Source: an uncultured Eubacteriales bacterium (GTDB lineage: Bacteria; Bacillota; Clostridia; Christensenellales; Aristaeellaceae). Taken from it: a stretch of 64,000 nucleotides of DNA. The DNA is taken from contig CACWLY010000006.1 in assembly GCA_902761825.1 (NCBI GenBank), positions 18,314 to 82,313 of the forward strand. The letters run 5' to 3'. Position numbers and translations under genes: made by a program. Of this stretch, positions 1 to 7,270 are shown in pieces (within the stretch, counting starts at the first letter, position 1; every line of letters starts with the position of its first letter). The notes under the pieces are model-generated. The model ran no database searches. It worked only from the letters and a program-made list of their open reading frames with translations, and had not been told where the DNA came from.

Positions 1-874
1 AGGCCTCCATGGTTTTGTTGCGCTTGCCCTGCGGGATATCGCCGTGCAGGCATTCGGCCTGATAGCCCTTTTTCTGCAGGATGCTGCACAGCCGGTCGGT
101 CATCGACTTGGTGTTGGTAAAGATCATGACGCGGCTATATTCGTCGCTGTCCAGCAGGTATTCCAGCCGCTCCTGCTTGTTGTGCCGGTCGGCCTCGATG
201 ATATACTGGGTGATCTGCGGCTTGTTTTCGTCCACCGCCTCGATGGTGATTTCCACCGGGTTATACTGGTATTTCCAGCTGATGGTCATCACGTCCTGGT
301 TGGTGGTCGCGCTGAACATCACCAGCTGGCGGTCGCCGGGGGTGGACTCGATGATTTTGGTCACGTCCTTGACGAAGCCCATTTTGAGCATTTCGTCGGC
401 CTCGTCCAGCACCATCGTATGCACGCCGTCCAGCCGGGCCAGTCCGCGCTCCATCATATCCAGCATGCGGCCGGGGGTTGCCACGACGATCTGCGGCTTG
501 CGCTTGAGCGCCATGATCTGTTTCTTGATGGGCTGTCCGCCGTAGAGCGTTGCGATGCGTGCGCCCTTGATGAAGCGGGCCAGCTGGGTCAGGTCTTCCG
601 CGATCTGCAGCGCCAGCTCACGGGTGGGCGCGAGGATCAGCTCCTGAATATGATCCTCCTTCAGTTGCAGGTATTCGAGCAGCGGAATGCCGAAAGCGCA
701 GGTTTTGCCCGTGCCGGTGGGGGCGATCGCGATCACGTCGTTTCCTTCCATCATCACGGGAATGGTCCGGGCCTGCACGGGCGTCGCCTCGCTGAAGCCC
801 ATTTTTTCCACAGCCTGAAGCACTTCGCTTGAAATATCCAGGCTGTCAAAGCGTATTTTCTCTGTTTCAGTCAC
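1..874 (-). CDS. DEAD-box ATP-dependent RNA helicase, partial (3' part lies beyond the window start)
   Basis: The visible ~291 residues hold RecA-like domain 1 and the start of domain 2 of a DEAD-box helicase. Seen in order: a Q-motif region (GFSEATPVQ), Walker A APTGTGKT, motif Ia PTRELA, GG, motif Ib TPGR, motif II DEAD, motif III SAT, and IFTNT of motif IV. These enzymes unwind short RNA duplexes in ribosome assembly or mRNA decay. I chose a GTG start at 874, preceded by AAGGA at a suitable distance, because it gives the normal short N-terminus and no ATG lies in frame just upstream. It starts 21 bases after the stop of the amidase gene on the same strand, so the two are probably co-transcribed. 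The C-terminal tail that would separate CshA-like from DbpA-like or RhlE-like forms is missing. Confidence 0.93.
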   Translation of the reverse strand, partial: MTETEKIRFDSLDISSEVLQAVEKMGFSEATPVQARTIPVMMEGNDVIAIAPTGTGKTCAFGIPLLEYLQLKEDHIQELILAPTRELALQIAEDLTQLARFIKGARIATLYGGQPIKKQIMALKRKPQIVVATPGRMLDMMERGLARLDGVHTMVLDEADEMLKMGFVKDVTKIIESTPGDRQLVMFSATTNQDVMTISWKYQYNPVEITIEAVDENKPQITQYIIEADRHNKQERLEYLLDSDEYSRVMIFTNTKSMTDRLCSILQKKGYQAECLHGDIPQGKRNKTMEA

Positions 875-895
875 GAATGTTTGATCCTTTACTCT

Positions 896-2212
896 TTAAT
901 CGATCAGCCCGCGCAGCCTCGCCATCTCGATGATGCCCTGGGTCATGCCCTGGGCCAGGCGCTGCTGATATTCGGGGCTGGAGAGGAGCAGGTCCTCTTC
1001 AAAGTTGGTCATATAGCCCATTTCCACTAAGAAGGAGGGCATCTTCGACCAGTTGTTGCCTACATAGGTATCGTTCAGGGTGCAGCCGCCCTTGGGCATT
1101 CCGGTCGCCTTCTGCATGGCGCGCAGCAGCGTTTCGCCCAGAAGCCTGTAACCGTCGGTATCGGCTACCTGCTTTGCGTACGAAGAGCTCAGCGGACAGT
1201 ACACCTCGATGCCCTGCACGTCGGGATTGCTCCTGCGCGAGTTGCAGTGCAGGCGCAGAACGAAGTCAGCCTTGGCGTTGTTGGGGATGGCGGAACGGTC
1301 CAGCATGCCCACGAAGGTATCCTGGATCTCGCGGGTCATCAGCACGCTCGCTCCGCGCTCCAGCAAGGCGTTGCGCAGCTGCATGGCGATCTCCAGCGTC
1401 ACCTGGGATTCCATGCGCCGGGTCTCCGTGCCCTTCGCCATGCCAATCGTCGTAGTGGTGGTCTGCACGAAGTTCGGCCCGGACTGCACCGTTTCCACCT
1501 GCGTGGTGCGCTGGTGGCCGGCGTCGATGCACACCACCACGCCCATCAGCTCGGTGGATTTGAGCGTTTGCGGGGCTTCGGGCGCGTGATAGGGGATCAG
1601 CACGCTGCTTTCATACAGCGGCGCGCTGTTGGGCGTCAGGATGCTGACGGTCACGGTATCGTCCGGATAGGTGCAGGGGAGGGGGACCACGCCTTCATAG
1701 CGATAGCCGGCGTCCGCGTACAGCGTGATGCGGTGCCATTCCTGCGGCGATTTGCAGCGCAGTATCACGCTGTCCCGCCCGGGCGCGGAAAAACGGTAAT
1801 GCAGGCCCTCCGGGGAATAGGTGAGCGCAAGATCGGTCACTTTGTTCGCGGCGGCGACCGCCGGGAGGCCGGCGGCGGGCGACTGCTCCGACGCGTCCGC
1901 TTCCAGCGTCAGCTTGGTCTGCATCAGCAGGCGGTTGCCCAGCGTGTACACGTTGAGCCCCAGCCGCGCTTCCTCAAAGGTGCCCGGCGCTTCGCATACG
2001 CCTTCAAAATGCCCGTTTCCCGAATAGAGCACCTTGCTGCCGGCGTCGTTCTGCGTATCAAACTTCACATAGACGAAGCTGTACTGCGGCAGGTCGAACG
2101 AGTAGCGCACAAGGTGCGGCTCGATCTCCGTATAGATGACGGGTTCTTCGGCCAGCGCCGCCGCAGGGCAGCACAGCAGCAGGCACAGCAGCAGGCAGAC
2201 GATCGGTTTCAC
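896..2212 (-). CDS. Secreted N-acetylmuramoyl-L-alanine amidase (Amidase_3)
   Basis: Cell-wall hydrolase that cleaves the amide between N-acetylmuramic acid and the stem peptide. The C-terminal ~190 residues form an Amidase_3 domain with the expected zinc ligands and catalytic Glu: CIDAGHQ, ESQVTLEIA, VLRLHCNS and FLVEMGYMTN. An N-terminal signal peptide (hydrophobic core VCLLLCLLLCC, then AAALA before EEP) and a ~210-residue region of unknown fold precede it. The frame stays open upstream to an ATG at 2308, but a TTGACA/TATAAT promoter sits at 2255-2284, inside that extension. The GTG at 2212, about 36 bases after the expected transcription start, is therefore the likely start, giving 438 aa. 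The GTG start is inferred; the family assignment is firm. Confidence 0.88.
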   Translation of the reverse strand: MKPIVCLLLCLLLCCPAAALAEEPVIYTEIEPHLVRYSFDLPQYSFVYVKFDTQNDAGSKVLYSGNGHFEGVCEAPGTFEEARLGLNVYTLGNRLLMQTKLTLEADASEQSPAAGLPAVAAANKVTDLALTYSPEGLHYRFSAPGRDSVILRCKSPQEWHRITLYADAGYRYEGVVPLPCTYPDDTVTVSILTPNSAPLYESSVLIPYHAPEAPQTLKSTELMGVVVCIDAGHQRTTQVETVQSGPNFVQTTTTTIGMAKGTETRRMESQVTLEIAMQLRNALLERGASVLMTREIQDTFVGMLDRSAIPNNAKADFVLRLHCNSRRSNPDVQGIEVYCPLSSSYAKQVADTDGYRLLGETLLRAMQKATGMPKGGCTLNDTYVGNNWSKMPSFLVEMGYMTNFEEDLLLSSPEYQQRLAQGMTQGIIEMARLRGLID

Positions 2213-2254
2213 GGGCAATCCCCATTTCCTTTGTATTGCGGCACACCGCCTTTC

Positions 2255-2284
2255 ATTATACTGTGCGCAAAACGGCACTGTCAA
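2255..2284 (-). promoter_or_regulatory. Sigma-A-type promoter for the amidase gene
   Basis: Read on the minus strand: TTGACA (2284-2279), an 18-base spacer, TATAAT (2260-2255). Both boxes match the consensus exactly. It lies inside the 5' extension of the amidase reading frame and so argues against the upstream ATG at 2308. Confidence 0.85.
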
Positions 2285-2357
2285 GGTTTTCGGAAGGTTT
2301 TGGCGCATTTGCTTTTCCTTTTGCGTTTATTTCATCTTTTCCTTACCGGATAATCCC

Positions 2358-2386
2358 TTGACTTTGCCCTTTGGCTGTGATATCCT
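2358..2386 (+). promoter_or_regulatory. Promoter of the uracil permease leader
   Basis: TTGACT (2358-2363), a 17-base spacer and TATCCT (2381-2386). It lies just upstream of the PyrR-type attenuator, with transcription expected to begin near 2393. Confidence 0.75.
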
Positions 2387-2408
2387 ACCCTCGACAACCA
2401 AACGCGTG

Positions 2409-2500
2409 TCCTTTAACCGGGTCCAGAGAGGCCGGGAAGGCTGCAAAGGTATGTGCCGCATGCGTATACCGCCTTGCCCTGCCATGGGTAAGGCGTTTTT
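2409..2500 (+). promoter_or_regulatory. PyrR-binding attenuator leader upstream of uraA
   Basis: The core at 2420-2433 reads GGTCCAGAGAGGCC. This matches the PyrR-binding-loop consensus ARUCCNGNGAGGYU, with the closing A-U pair replaced by G-C. Flanking CCTT/AAGG and CCGG/CCGG segments extend the stem (about 2409-2441). About 30 bases further on lies an intrinsic terminator (2470-2500). In Bacillus-type regulation, PyrR with bound UMP stabilises this loop, which allows the terminator to form and shuts off pyrimidine uptake or synthesis genes. That mechanism is known from the family; the antiterminator pairing here is inferred. No pyrR gene lies in the window. Confidence 0.88.
2470..2500 (+). 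terminator. Attenuator terminator in the uraA leader
   Basis: Stem CGCCTTGCCC (2470-2479) pairs with GGGTAAGGCG (2486-2495), with one G-U pair and a 6-base loop, followed by TTTTT. It lies between promoter and start codon, so it is a regulatory terminator. Confidence 0.88.
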
Positions 2501-2549
2501 ACATGCAAAGGCGCGCAGGGTTGATCTCAAATGTACGGAGGCTGTCTCT

Positions 2550-3878
2550 ATGAAGCTCACCTACGATGTCAACCAAACCCCTCCGCTGCGGAAGAACCTG
2601 ATCTACGCTTTCCAGCAGCTGCTGGCCATCATGGCCGCGACATTGCTCGTTCCCATCCTGGTGGACGGCAGCGGCACCTATATGAGCCAGCCCGCCGCGC
2701 TGTGCGGCGCGGGCTTCGGCACGCTTTTCTACATCTTCATTGCCACGAAGAAAAAGAGCCCCGTGTTCCTGGGCAGCTCCTTCGCGTTCATCAGCCCCCT
2801 TGCGGGCGCCGTGGCGTTCGGCTTCCTGGGCATCTTCCTGGGCGCGGTGTTCGCCGGCCTGGTGTATGTGGTCATCGCGCTGATCATCAAGAAGACCGGT
2901 TCCGCCTGGGTCAACAATCTGCTGCCCCCCGTGGTCATCGGCCCCACCGTCGCCCTGATCGGTCTGTCCCTGTGCGGCAGCGCCGTCAATAACCTGAACA
3001 ACACCGCGGCCGGCAGCTACAACCTGGTGGCCATCCTGGTGGGCGTGATCGCCTTCGTCATCACGGTGTACGCCTCCACCCGCGGAAGCCAGGGCATGAA
3101 GCTGATCCCCTTCGTCATCGGTATTCTGGGCGCTTACGTGATCGCCCTGCTGTTCACCCTGATCGGCCGCGCCGCCAATCTGGACGCCCTGCAGCTGGTC
3201 AATCTCTCCGCTTTCGACAATATGCAGCTGTTCAAGGTGCCCCGTTTCACCTTCCTGGGCATCTTCGGCGCTTATGACGACGCCGTCAACAAGATCGGCT
3301 CCTTCGCCGACGTGATCAGCATCCTCGTTCTCTTCGCGCCCGTGGCCTTCGTTACCCTGGCCGAGCACATCGCCGACCATAAGAACCTCTCCAGCATCAT
3401 CGAGCGCGATCTGATCACCGATCCCGGCCTGGACCGCACGCTGATCGGCGACGGCGTCGGCTCGATCGTCGGCTCCTTCTTCGGCGGCTGCCCCAATACC
3501 ACCTACGGCGAGTCCGTGGGCTGCGTGGCCATCACCGGCAACGCCAGCATCAGCACCATCGCCATCGCCGCCGTTTACTGCATCATCCTCAGCTTCTTTG
3601 ATCCCTTCGTCTGCTTCGTCAATTCCATTCCCAGCTGCATCGTCGGCGGCGTGTGCATCGCGCTGTACGGATTCATCGCCGTGTCCGGCCTCAAAATGCT
3701 GCAGCCCGTGGACCTGAACGACAACCGCAATCTGTTCGTCGTGGCGGCCATCCTGGTGCCCGGCATCGGCGGCCTGACCCTGAACTTCGGCGCGATCACG
3801 ATCAGCTCCATCGCCACCGGCCTGATCCTGGGCATCATCATCAACGTGATCTTCAACAAGCGCGCGGCCAAAAAGTAA
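2550..3878 (+). CDS. uraA: Uracil/xanthine permease, NCS2 family
   Basis: Polytopic membrane symporter for nucleobases, 442 aa, in the usual range for UraA/PyrP. It starts at an ATG preceded by CGGAGG. The sequence is almost wholly hydrophobic, with about 12-14 membrane segments, and has the NCS2 features: the N-terminal QQLLAIMAATLLVP segment, the FGGCPNTTYGES stretch in the substrate-site region, and an acidic residue in VTLAEHIADH. A PyrR-type attenuator in the leader makes uracil the likely substrate, since PyrR controls pyrimidine genes; xanthine permeases are usually under purine control. That inference is good but indirect. The gene stands alone between its own promoter and a terminator at 3899-3934. 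Confidence 0.93.
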   Translation: MKLTYDVNQTPPLRKNLIYAFQQLLAIMAATLLVPILVDGSGTYMSQPAALCGAGFGTLFYIFIATKKKSPVFLGSSFAFISPLAGAVAFGFLGIFLGAVFAGLVYVVIALIIKKTGSAWVNNLLPPVVIGPTVALIGLSLCGSAVNNLNNTAAGSYNLVAILVGVIAFVITVYASTRGSQGMKLIPFVIGILGAYVIALLFTLIGRAANLDALQLVNLSAFDNMQLFKVPRFTFLGIFGAYDDAVNKIGSFADVISILVLFAPVAFVTLAEHIADHKNLSSIIERDLITDPGLDRTLIGDGVGSIVGSFFGGCPNTTYGESVGCVAITGNASISTIAIAAVYCIILSFFDPFVCFVNSIPSCIVGGVCIALYGFIAVSGLKMLQPVDLNDNRNLFVVAAILVPGIGGLTLNFGAITISSIATGLILGIIINVIFNKRAAKK

Positions 3879-3898
3879 AAAAACGTCGCGATCCGCGT

Positions 3899-3934
3899 CC
3901 CGCTTCCCCGGCAGGAGAAGCGGGATTCTTTTTT
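3899..3934 (+). terminator. Terminator after uraA
   Basis: CCCGCTTC (3899-3906) pairs perfectly with GAAGCGGG (3917-3924), followed by ATTCTTTTTT. It separates uraA from the yicC operon. Confidence 0.88.
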
Positions 3935-4044
3935 GCCGGCATACGCTTTGCGGCCTCTGCCGGGCGCGGAGCCGCCCCGCTTCCGGTAGGACGGCGAAAT
4001 CCTGACGATCCCCAAAATGCGGGCTTTTCAGGGAGCTTTTTTTA

Positions 4045-4053
4045 TGATATAAT
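4045..4053 (+). promoter_or_regulatory. Extended -10 promoter of the yicC superoperon
   Basis: TGATATAAT (TG at 4045-4046, TATAAT at 4048-4053) is an extended -10 element. A weak -35 (TTTTCA, 4025-4030) lies 17 bases upstream. It is the only clear promoter seen ahead of the run of genes from 4081 to 18122. Confidence 0.7.
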
Positions 4054-4080
4054 AAATTGTTACGTGGGGAGGGGGATGCT

Positions 4081-4950
4081 ATGCGAAGCATGACCGGCTA
4101 CGGGCGCTGCCAGAAGGCGGCGGACGGCCGAGAAATGACGGTGGAGGTAAAGACCGTCAATCACCGTTTTCTGGACGTATCCCTTCGCCTGCCGCGGCAT
4201 CTGGGGTTCGCCGAGGAGCAGATGCGCAAACAGCTTGCGGAAAAGCTGGGCAGGGGACATGCCGACGTATCCGTCGTATACCGCAACGCGCGCGCCGATG
4301 CCCGCAGGGTGACCTGCGATCCCGCGCTGGCCGCAGCGTATAAGGACGCGATGGAGCAGCTGAGCCTTGCGACCGGCGCGAAGAACGACGTGCCGCTGTC
4401 CCAGTACGCGCTTTTACCCGACGTTTTGACCGTTACCGAAGCCGAGGAAGACCGCGACGCCGTCTGGGCGCTCCTGAGCGAAGCGCTGTCGGGCGCGCTT
4501 TCGCAGGTGGAGGAAATGCGCCTGCGGGAAGGAAAGGCGCTCAAGGCCGATTTGTCGCTGCATCTGGAGCTGCTGGAAAATCTGCGGCTGCGGATCGCGG
4601 AGCGCGCTCCCGGCGTTGTGCGCGATTACAAAAACCGTCTGACCCAGCGCATCGCGGAGCTGGGCGTGACCGAGCCCGACGATCAGCGCATCGTGCAGGA
4701 GGTGGCGATTTTCGCGGACCGCGCCGCCATCGACGAGGAGCTGAGCCGCCTTGACAGCCACATCCGCCAGGCGTACAGCCTGATGGAGGGCGAAGCCTGC
4801 GGCAGCAAGCTGAATTTCCTGGTGCAGGAAATGAACCGCGAAGTCAACACCATCGGCAGCAAGGCCATGGATACCGCCATCGCCCAGATGGTGGTGGACG
4901 CCAAATCCGAGATCGAAAAGCTGCGCGAGCAGATACAGAATGTGGAGTGA
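4081..4950 (+). CDS. yicC: YicC-family endoribonuclease
   Basis: A 289-aa protein that begins with the family hallmark MTGYGR. It has the YicC N-terminal domain (about residues 4-155; EVKTVNHRFLDVSLRLP) and the C-terminal DUF1732 domain (about 205-289; ending in GSKA, VDAKSEIEKLREQIQNVE). YicC-type proteins are hexameric Mn-dependent endoribonucleases that act on structured RNAs. The start at 4081 follows a strong GGGGAGGGGG site; a second ATG at 4090 is possible. It is the first gene of the superoperon and is followed 3 bases later by remA, the usual order in Clostridia and Bacilli. Confidence 0.94.
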   Translation: MRSMTGYGRCQKAADGREMTVEVKTVNHRFLDVSLRLPRHLGFAEEQMRKQLAEKLGRGHADVSVVYRNARADARRVTCDPALAAAYKDAMEQLSLATGAKNDVPLSQYALLPDVLTVTEAEEDRDAVWALLSEALSGALSQVEEMRLREGKALKADLSLHLELLENLRLRIAERAPGVVRDYKNRLTQRIAELGVTEPDDQRIVQEVAIFADRAAIDEELSRLDSHIRQAYSLMEGEACGSKLNFLVQEMNREVNTIGSKAMDTAIAQMVVDAKSEIEKLREQIQNVE

Positions 4951-4953
4951 GCC

Positions 4954-5205
4954 ATGCGTCTGATCAATATCGGCTACGGCAATATGGTGACGGCGGCCCG
5001 GGTGATCGCCGTGGTGAGCGCCGACAGCGCGCCTGCCCGGCGCGCGGTGCAGGACGCCCGGGAGGACAAACGGCTGATCGACGGAACGGCGGGCCATAAA
5101 GCCAGCGCCGTGCTGGTGCTGGATAACGGGATGATCGCCCTGTCCGCGCTCCAGTCCGAAACGGTGGCCGCGCGGCTGCAAAGCGAAAACGAAGGAGAAA
5201 AATAA
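4954..5205 (+). CDS. remA: RemA-family regulatory protein (DUF370)
   Basis: An 83-aa protein with the conserved DUF370 sequence INIGYGNMV near the start and ARREDKRLIDGTAG-like residues in the middle (here AREDKRLIDGTAGHKAS). In Bacillus subtilis RemA is a DNA-binding activator of matrix and osmoprotection genes. In most Clostridia it is simply conserved between yicC and gmk, as here. Its regulatory targets in this organism are unknown. It ends one base before the gmk start. Confidence 0.93.
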   Translation: MRLINIGYGNMVTAARVIAVVSADSAPARRAVQDAREDKRLIDGTAGHKASAVLVLDNGMIALSALQSETVAARLQSENEGEK

Positions 5206-5206
5206 A

Positions 5207-5812
5207 ATGGTAGAGGCACGAAAGGGCATGCTGCTGGTGATATCGGGGCCTTCCGGAGCCGGCAAGGGCACGCTGTACGGAAAGCTGCTTGCGGCCGATC
5301 CCGACATAACGTTCTCGGTCAGCTATACCACGCGCGCGGCGCGTCCCGGCGAGGTGGATGGCAAGGATTACCGTTTCGTCACCGAGGAGGAATTCAGGCA
5401 AATGCTGGACCTGGACGGGTTCCTTGAGCATGCCGAGGTGCACGGGCATTTTTACGGCACGCCGCGCCAGCCCGTGCTGGACGCGCTGGAAAGGGGCCGC
5501 AGCGTCATGCTGGATATCGATCCCCAGGGCGCGCTGCAGGTGATGGAAAAAATGCCCGGCTGCGTGTCCGTGTTCATCCTGCCGCCCTCCTTCGGCGAGC
5601 TCCGCCGCCGCCTGACCAAGCGCGGCACCGAAACGGCGGAGGAGATCGAACGCCGCCTGCGCAACGCCCGGGGCGAGCTTGCGCTCAAGGATAAGTATCA
5701 GTATCTTGTGGTCAACGACGATCTGGAAGTGGCGTATCGGACGCTGCAGGGCATCGTGGATGCCGAAAAGCAGCGCTCCTGCCGCTATTTTCCGGTGGTC
5801 GGGGAAGAATAA
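5207..5812 (+). CDS. gmk: Guanylate kinase
   Basis: A 201-aa enzyme that phosphorylates GMP to GDP with ATP. Walker A GPSGAGKGTL lies at residues ~14-23. The GMP-binding segment is SVSYTTRAARPGEVDGKDY and FLEHAEVHGHFYGT. The lid region follows in RLTKRGTETAEEIERRL, with VVNDD near the C-terminus. It sits in the canonical remA-gmk-rpoZ order. GAAGGAGAAAAATAAA supplies the ribosome binding site. Confidence 0.97.
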   Translation: MVEARKGMLLVISGPSGAGKGTLYGKLLAADPDITFSVSYTTRAARPGEVDGKDYRFVTEEEFRQMLDLDGFLEHAEVHGHFYGTPRQPVLDALERGRSVMLDIDPQGALQVMEKMPGCVSVFILPPSFGELRRRLTKRGTETAEEIERRLRNARGELALKDKYQYLVVNDDLEVAYRTLQGIVDAEKQRSCRYFPVVGEE

Positions 5813-5842
5813 ATCATTTCAATCGTTTGGAGGAAAAACAAC

Positions 5843-6058
5843 ATGTCTGTCAATAAGCCCGGCATCGTGGAACTGTCCCAGAAGGTGGATTGCCGTTATA
5901 CCCTGGTGATCGAGGCCGCCAAGCGCGCGCGCCAGCTCGTGGCCGGCGCCCAGCCCCTGATCGATCCCAAGGATATGAAGCCCGTCACCATCGCCATTGA
6001 AGAGATCAACCGCGGCCTGCTCACCTATCGCCGGAACCTGGAAGACGAGGAGCTGTAA
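5843..6058 (+). CDS. rpoZ: RNA polymerase omega subunit
   Basis: A 71-aa protein that binds the beta-prime C-terminus and helps RNA polymerase assembly. It shows the omega-family pattern: VDCRYTLVIEAAKRARQL followed by a short region and a final helix containing IAIEEINRG. A TTGGAGGAAAA site precedes the ATG. The length is typical of Gram-positive omega, and the neighbours (gmk before, coaBC after) are the standard ones. Confidence 0.95.
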   Translation: MSVNKPGIVELSQKVDCRYTLVIEAAKRARQLVAGAQPLIDPKDMKPVTIAIEEINRGLLTYRRNLEDEEL

Positions 6059-6064
6059 GAAGCC

Positions 6065-7270
6065 GTGGGCGCGCTGGACGGAAAAACAGTGGTGCTCGGC
6101 GTGACGGGAGGCATCGCGGCCTATAAAAGCTGCGAGGTCGTCTCCCGGCTGCGCAAGGCAGGCGCGGGGGTGCATGTGATCATGACCCAAAACGCCTGCC
6201 GGTTCGTCGCGCCGCTGACCTTTGAAACCCTCAGCAACAATCCCTGCGTCACCGATACCTTCGACCGGCCCGAACGCTGGGAAGTGGAGCATGTGGCCCT
6301 GGCAAAGCAGGCCGATCTGTTCCTGATCGCCCCGGCGACCGCCAATATCATGGCCAAGATGGCGCACGGCATCGCCGACGATATGCTGTCCACCACCGTG
6401 CTTGCCACCCGCGCTCCGATCCTGGCGGCCCCGGCCATGAATACCGGCATGTGGGAGAACGCCGCCATGCGGGAGAACCTGCGCATACTGAAAGAACGCG
6501 GCGTATGCTTCATCGGTCCGGAGGGCGGGCTGCTGGCCTGTGGCGACGTAGGCGCGGGCCGCATGAGCGAGCCTGCGCAGATCGTGGAAAAATGCGTGGA
6601 AATGCTGACCCGCGCGCGGGACATGCAGGGGCTGCGCGTGCTGGTCACCGCCGGGCCGACCCGGGAAGCGGTCGATCCCGTGCGCTTTATCACCAACCGT
6701 TCCAGCGGCAAGATGGGCTACGCCATCGCCGAAGCCGCCGCTCTGCGCGGCGCGGAGGTCACGCTGGTCAGCGGCCCGGTGCAGCTTGCCGTGCCCGCGG
6801 GGGTCCGCATTGTGCCCGTGCAGAGCACAGAGGAATTGCTCAGCGCCATGCTGGAGCGCTGCCCGGATCAGGATATCGTGATCCAGGCCGCCGCTCCCGC
6901 CGATTATAAGCCCGAGGAAGCCGCGCCGCAGAAGCTCAAAAAGCAGGGCGACGGCCGCCTGACGCTCAGGCTGATCCCCACGCCCGACGTGGCGAAGGCC
7001 GTCGGAGAGCGGAAAAAACCCGGACAGACGCTGATCGGCTTCGCCGCCGAAACCGAACGCCTGACCGATAACGCGCTCAAAAAGCTGGACGGAAAAAACC
7101 TGGATATGATCGTCGCAAACGACGTCACCAAACCCGGCGCGGGCTTCGACGTGGATACCAACATCGCCGAATTTATCACCCGCGAAGGCCGCGAAGAACT
7201 GCCCCTGATGACCAAGCGCGCCCTGGCCGATAAGATCCTCGACCGCGCCCTGGCGCTCCGGAAAGCATGA
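6065..7270 (+). CDS. coaBC: Bifunctional phosphopantothenoylcysteine decarboxylase / phosphopantothenate-cysteine ligase
   Basis: A 401-aa fusion enzyme that carries out two consecutive steps of coenzyme A synthesis. The N-terminal CoaC flavoprotein domain (~1-180) shows GVTGGIAAYKS, the FMN-site ATANIMAKMA region and the PAMN motif. The CoaB domain (~185-400) shows TAGPTREAVDPVRFITN, SSGKMGYAIA and IVANDV. It starts with GTG at 6065. Its stop overlaps the priA start (ATGA). The second CoA gene, coaD, is far away at 26483. Confidence 0.96.
   Translation: MGALDGKTVVLGVTGGIAAYKSCEVVSRLRKAGAGVHVIMTQNACRFVAPLTFETLSNNPCVTDTFDRPERWEVEHVALAKQADLFLIAPATANIMAKMAHGIADDMLSTTVLATRAPILAAPAMNTGMWENAAMRENLRILKERGVCFIGPEGGLLACGDVGAGRMSEPAQIVEKCVEMLTRARDMQGLRVLVTAGPTREAVDPVRFITNRSSGKMGYAIAEAAALRGAEVTLVSGPVQLAVPAGVRIVPVQSTEELLSAMLERCPDQDIVIQAAAPADYKPEEAAPQKLKKQGDGRLTLRLIPTPDVAKAVGERKKPGQTLIGFAAETERLTDNALKKLDGKNLDMIVANDVTKPGAGFDVDTNIAEFITREGREELPLMTKRALADKILDRALALRKA

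Noticed and set aside
2136..2549. Upstream extension of uraA through the attenuator
   Set aside because: It would translate the promoter, PyrR loop and terminator. The ATG at 2550 has a strong CGGAGG site and the expected N-terminus.
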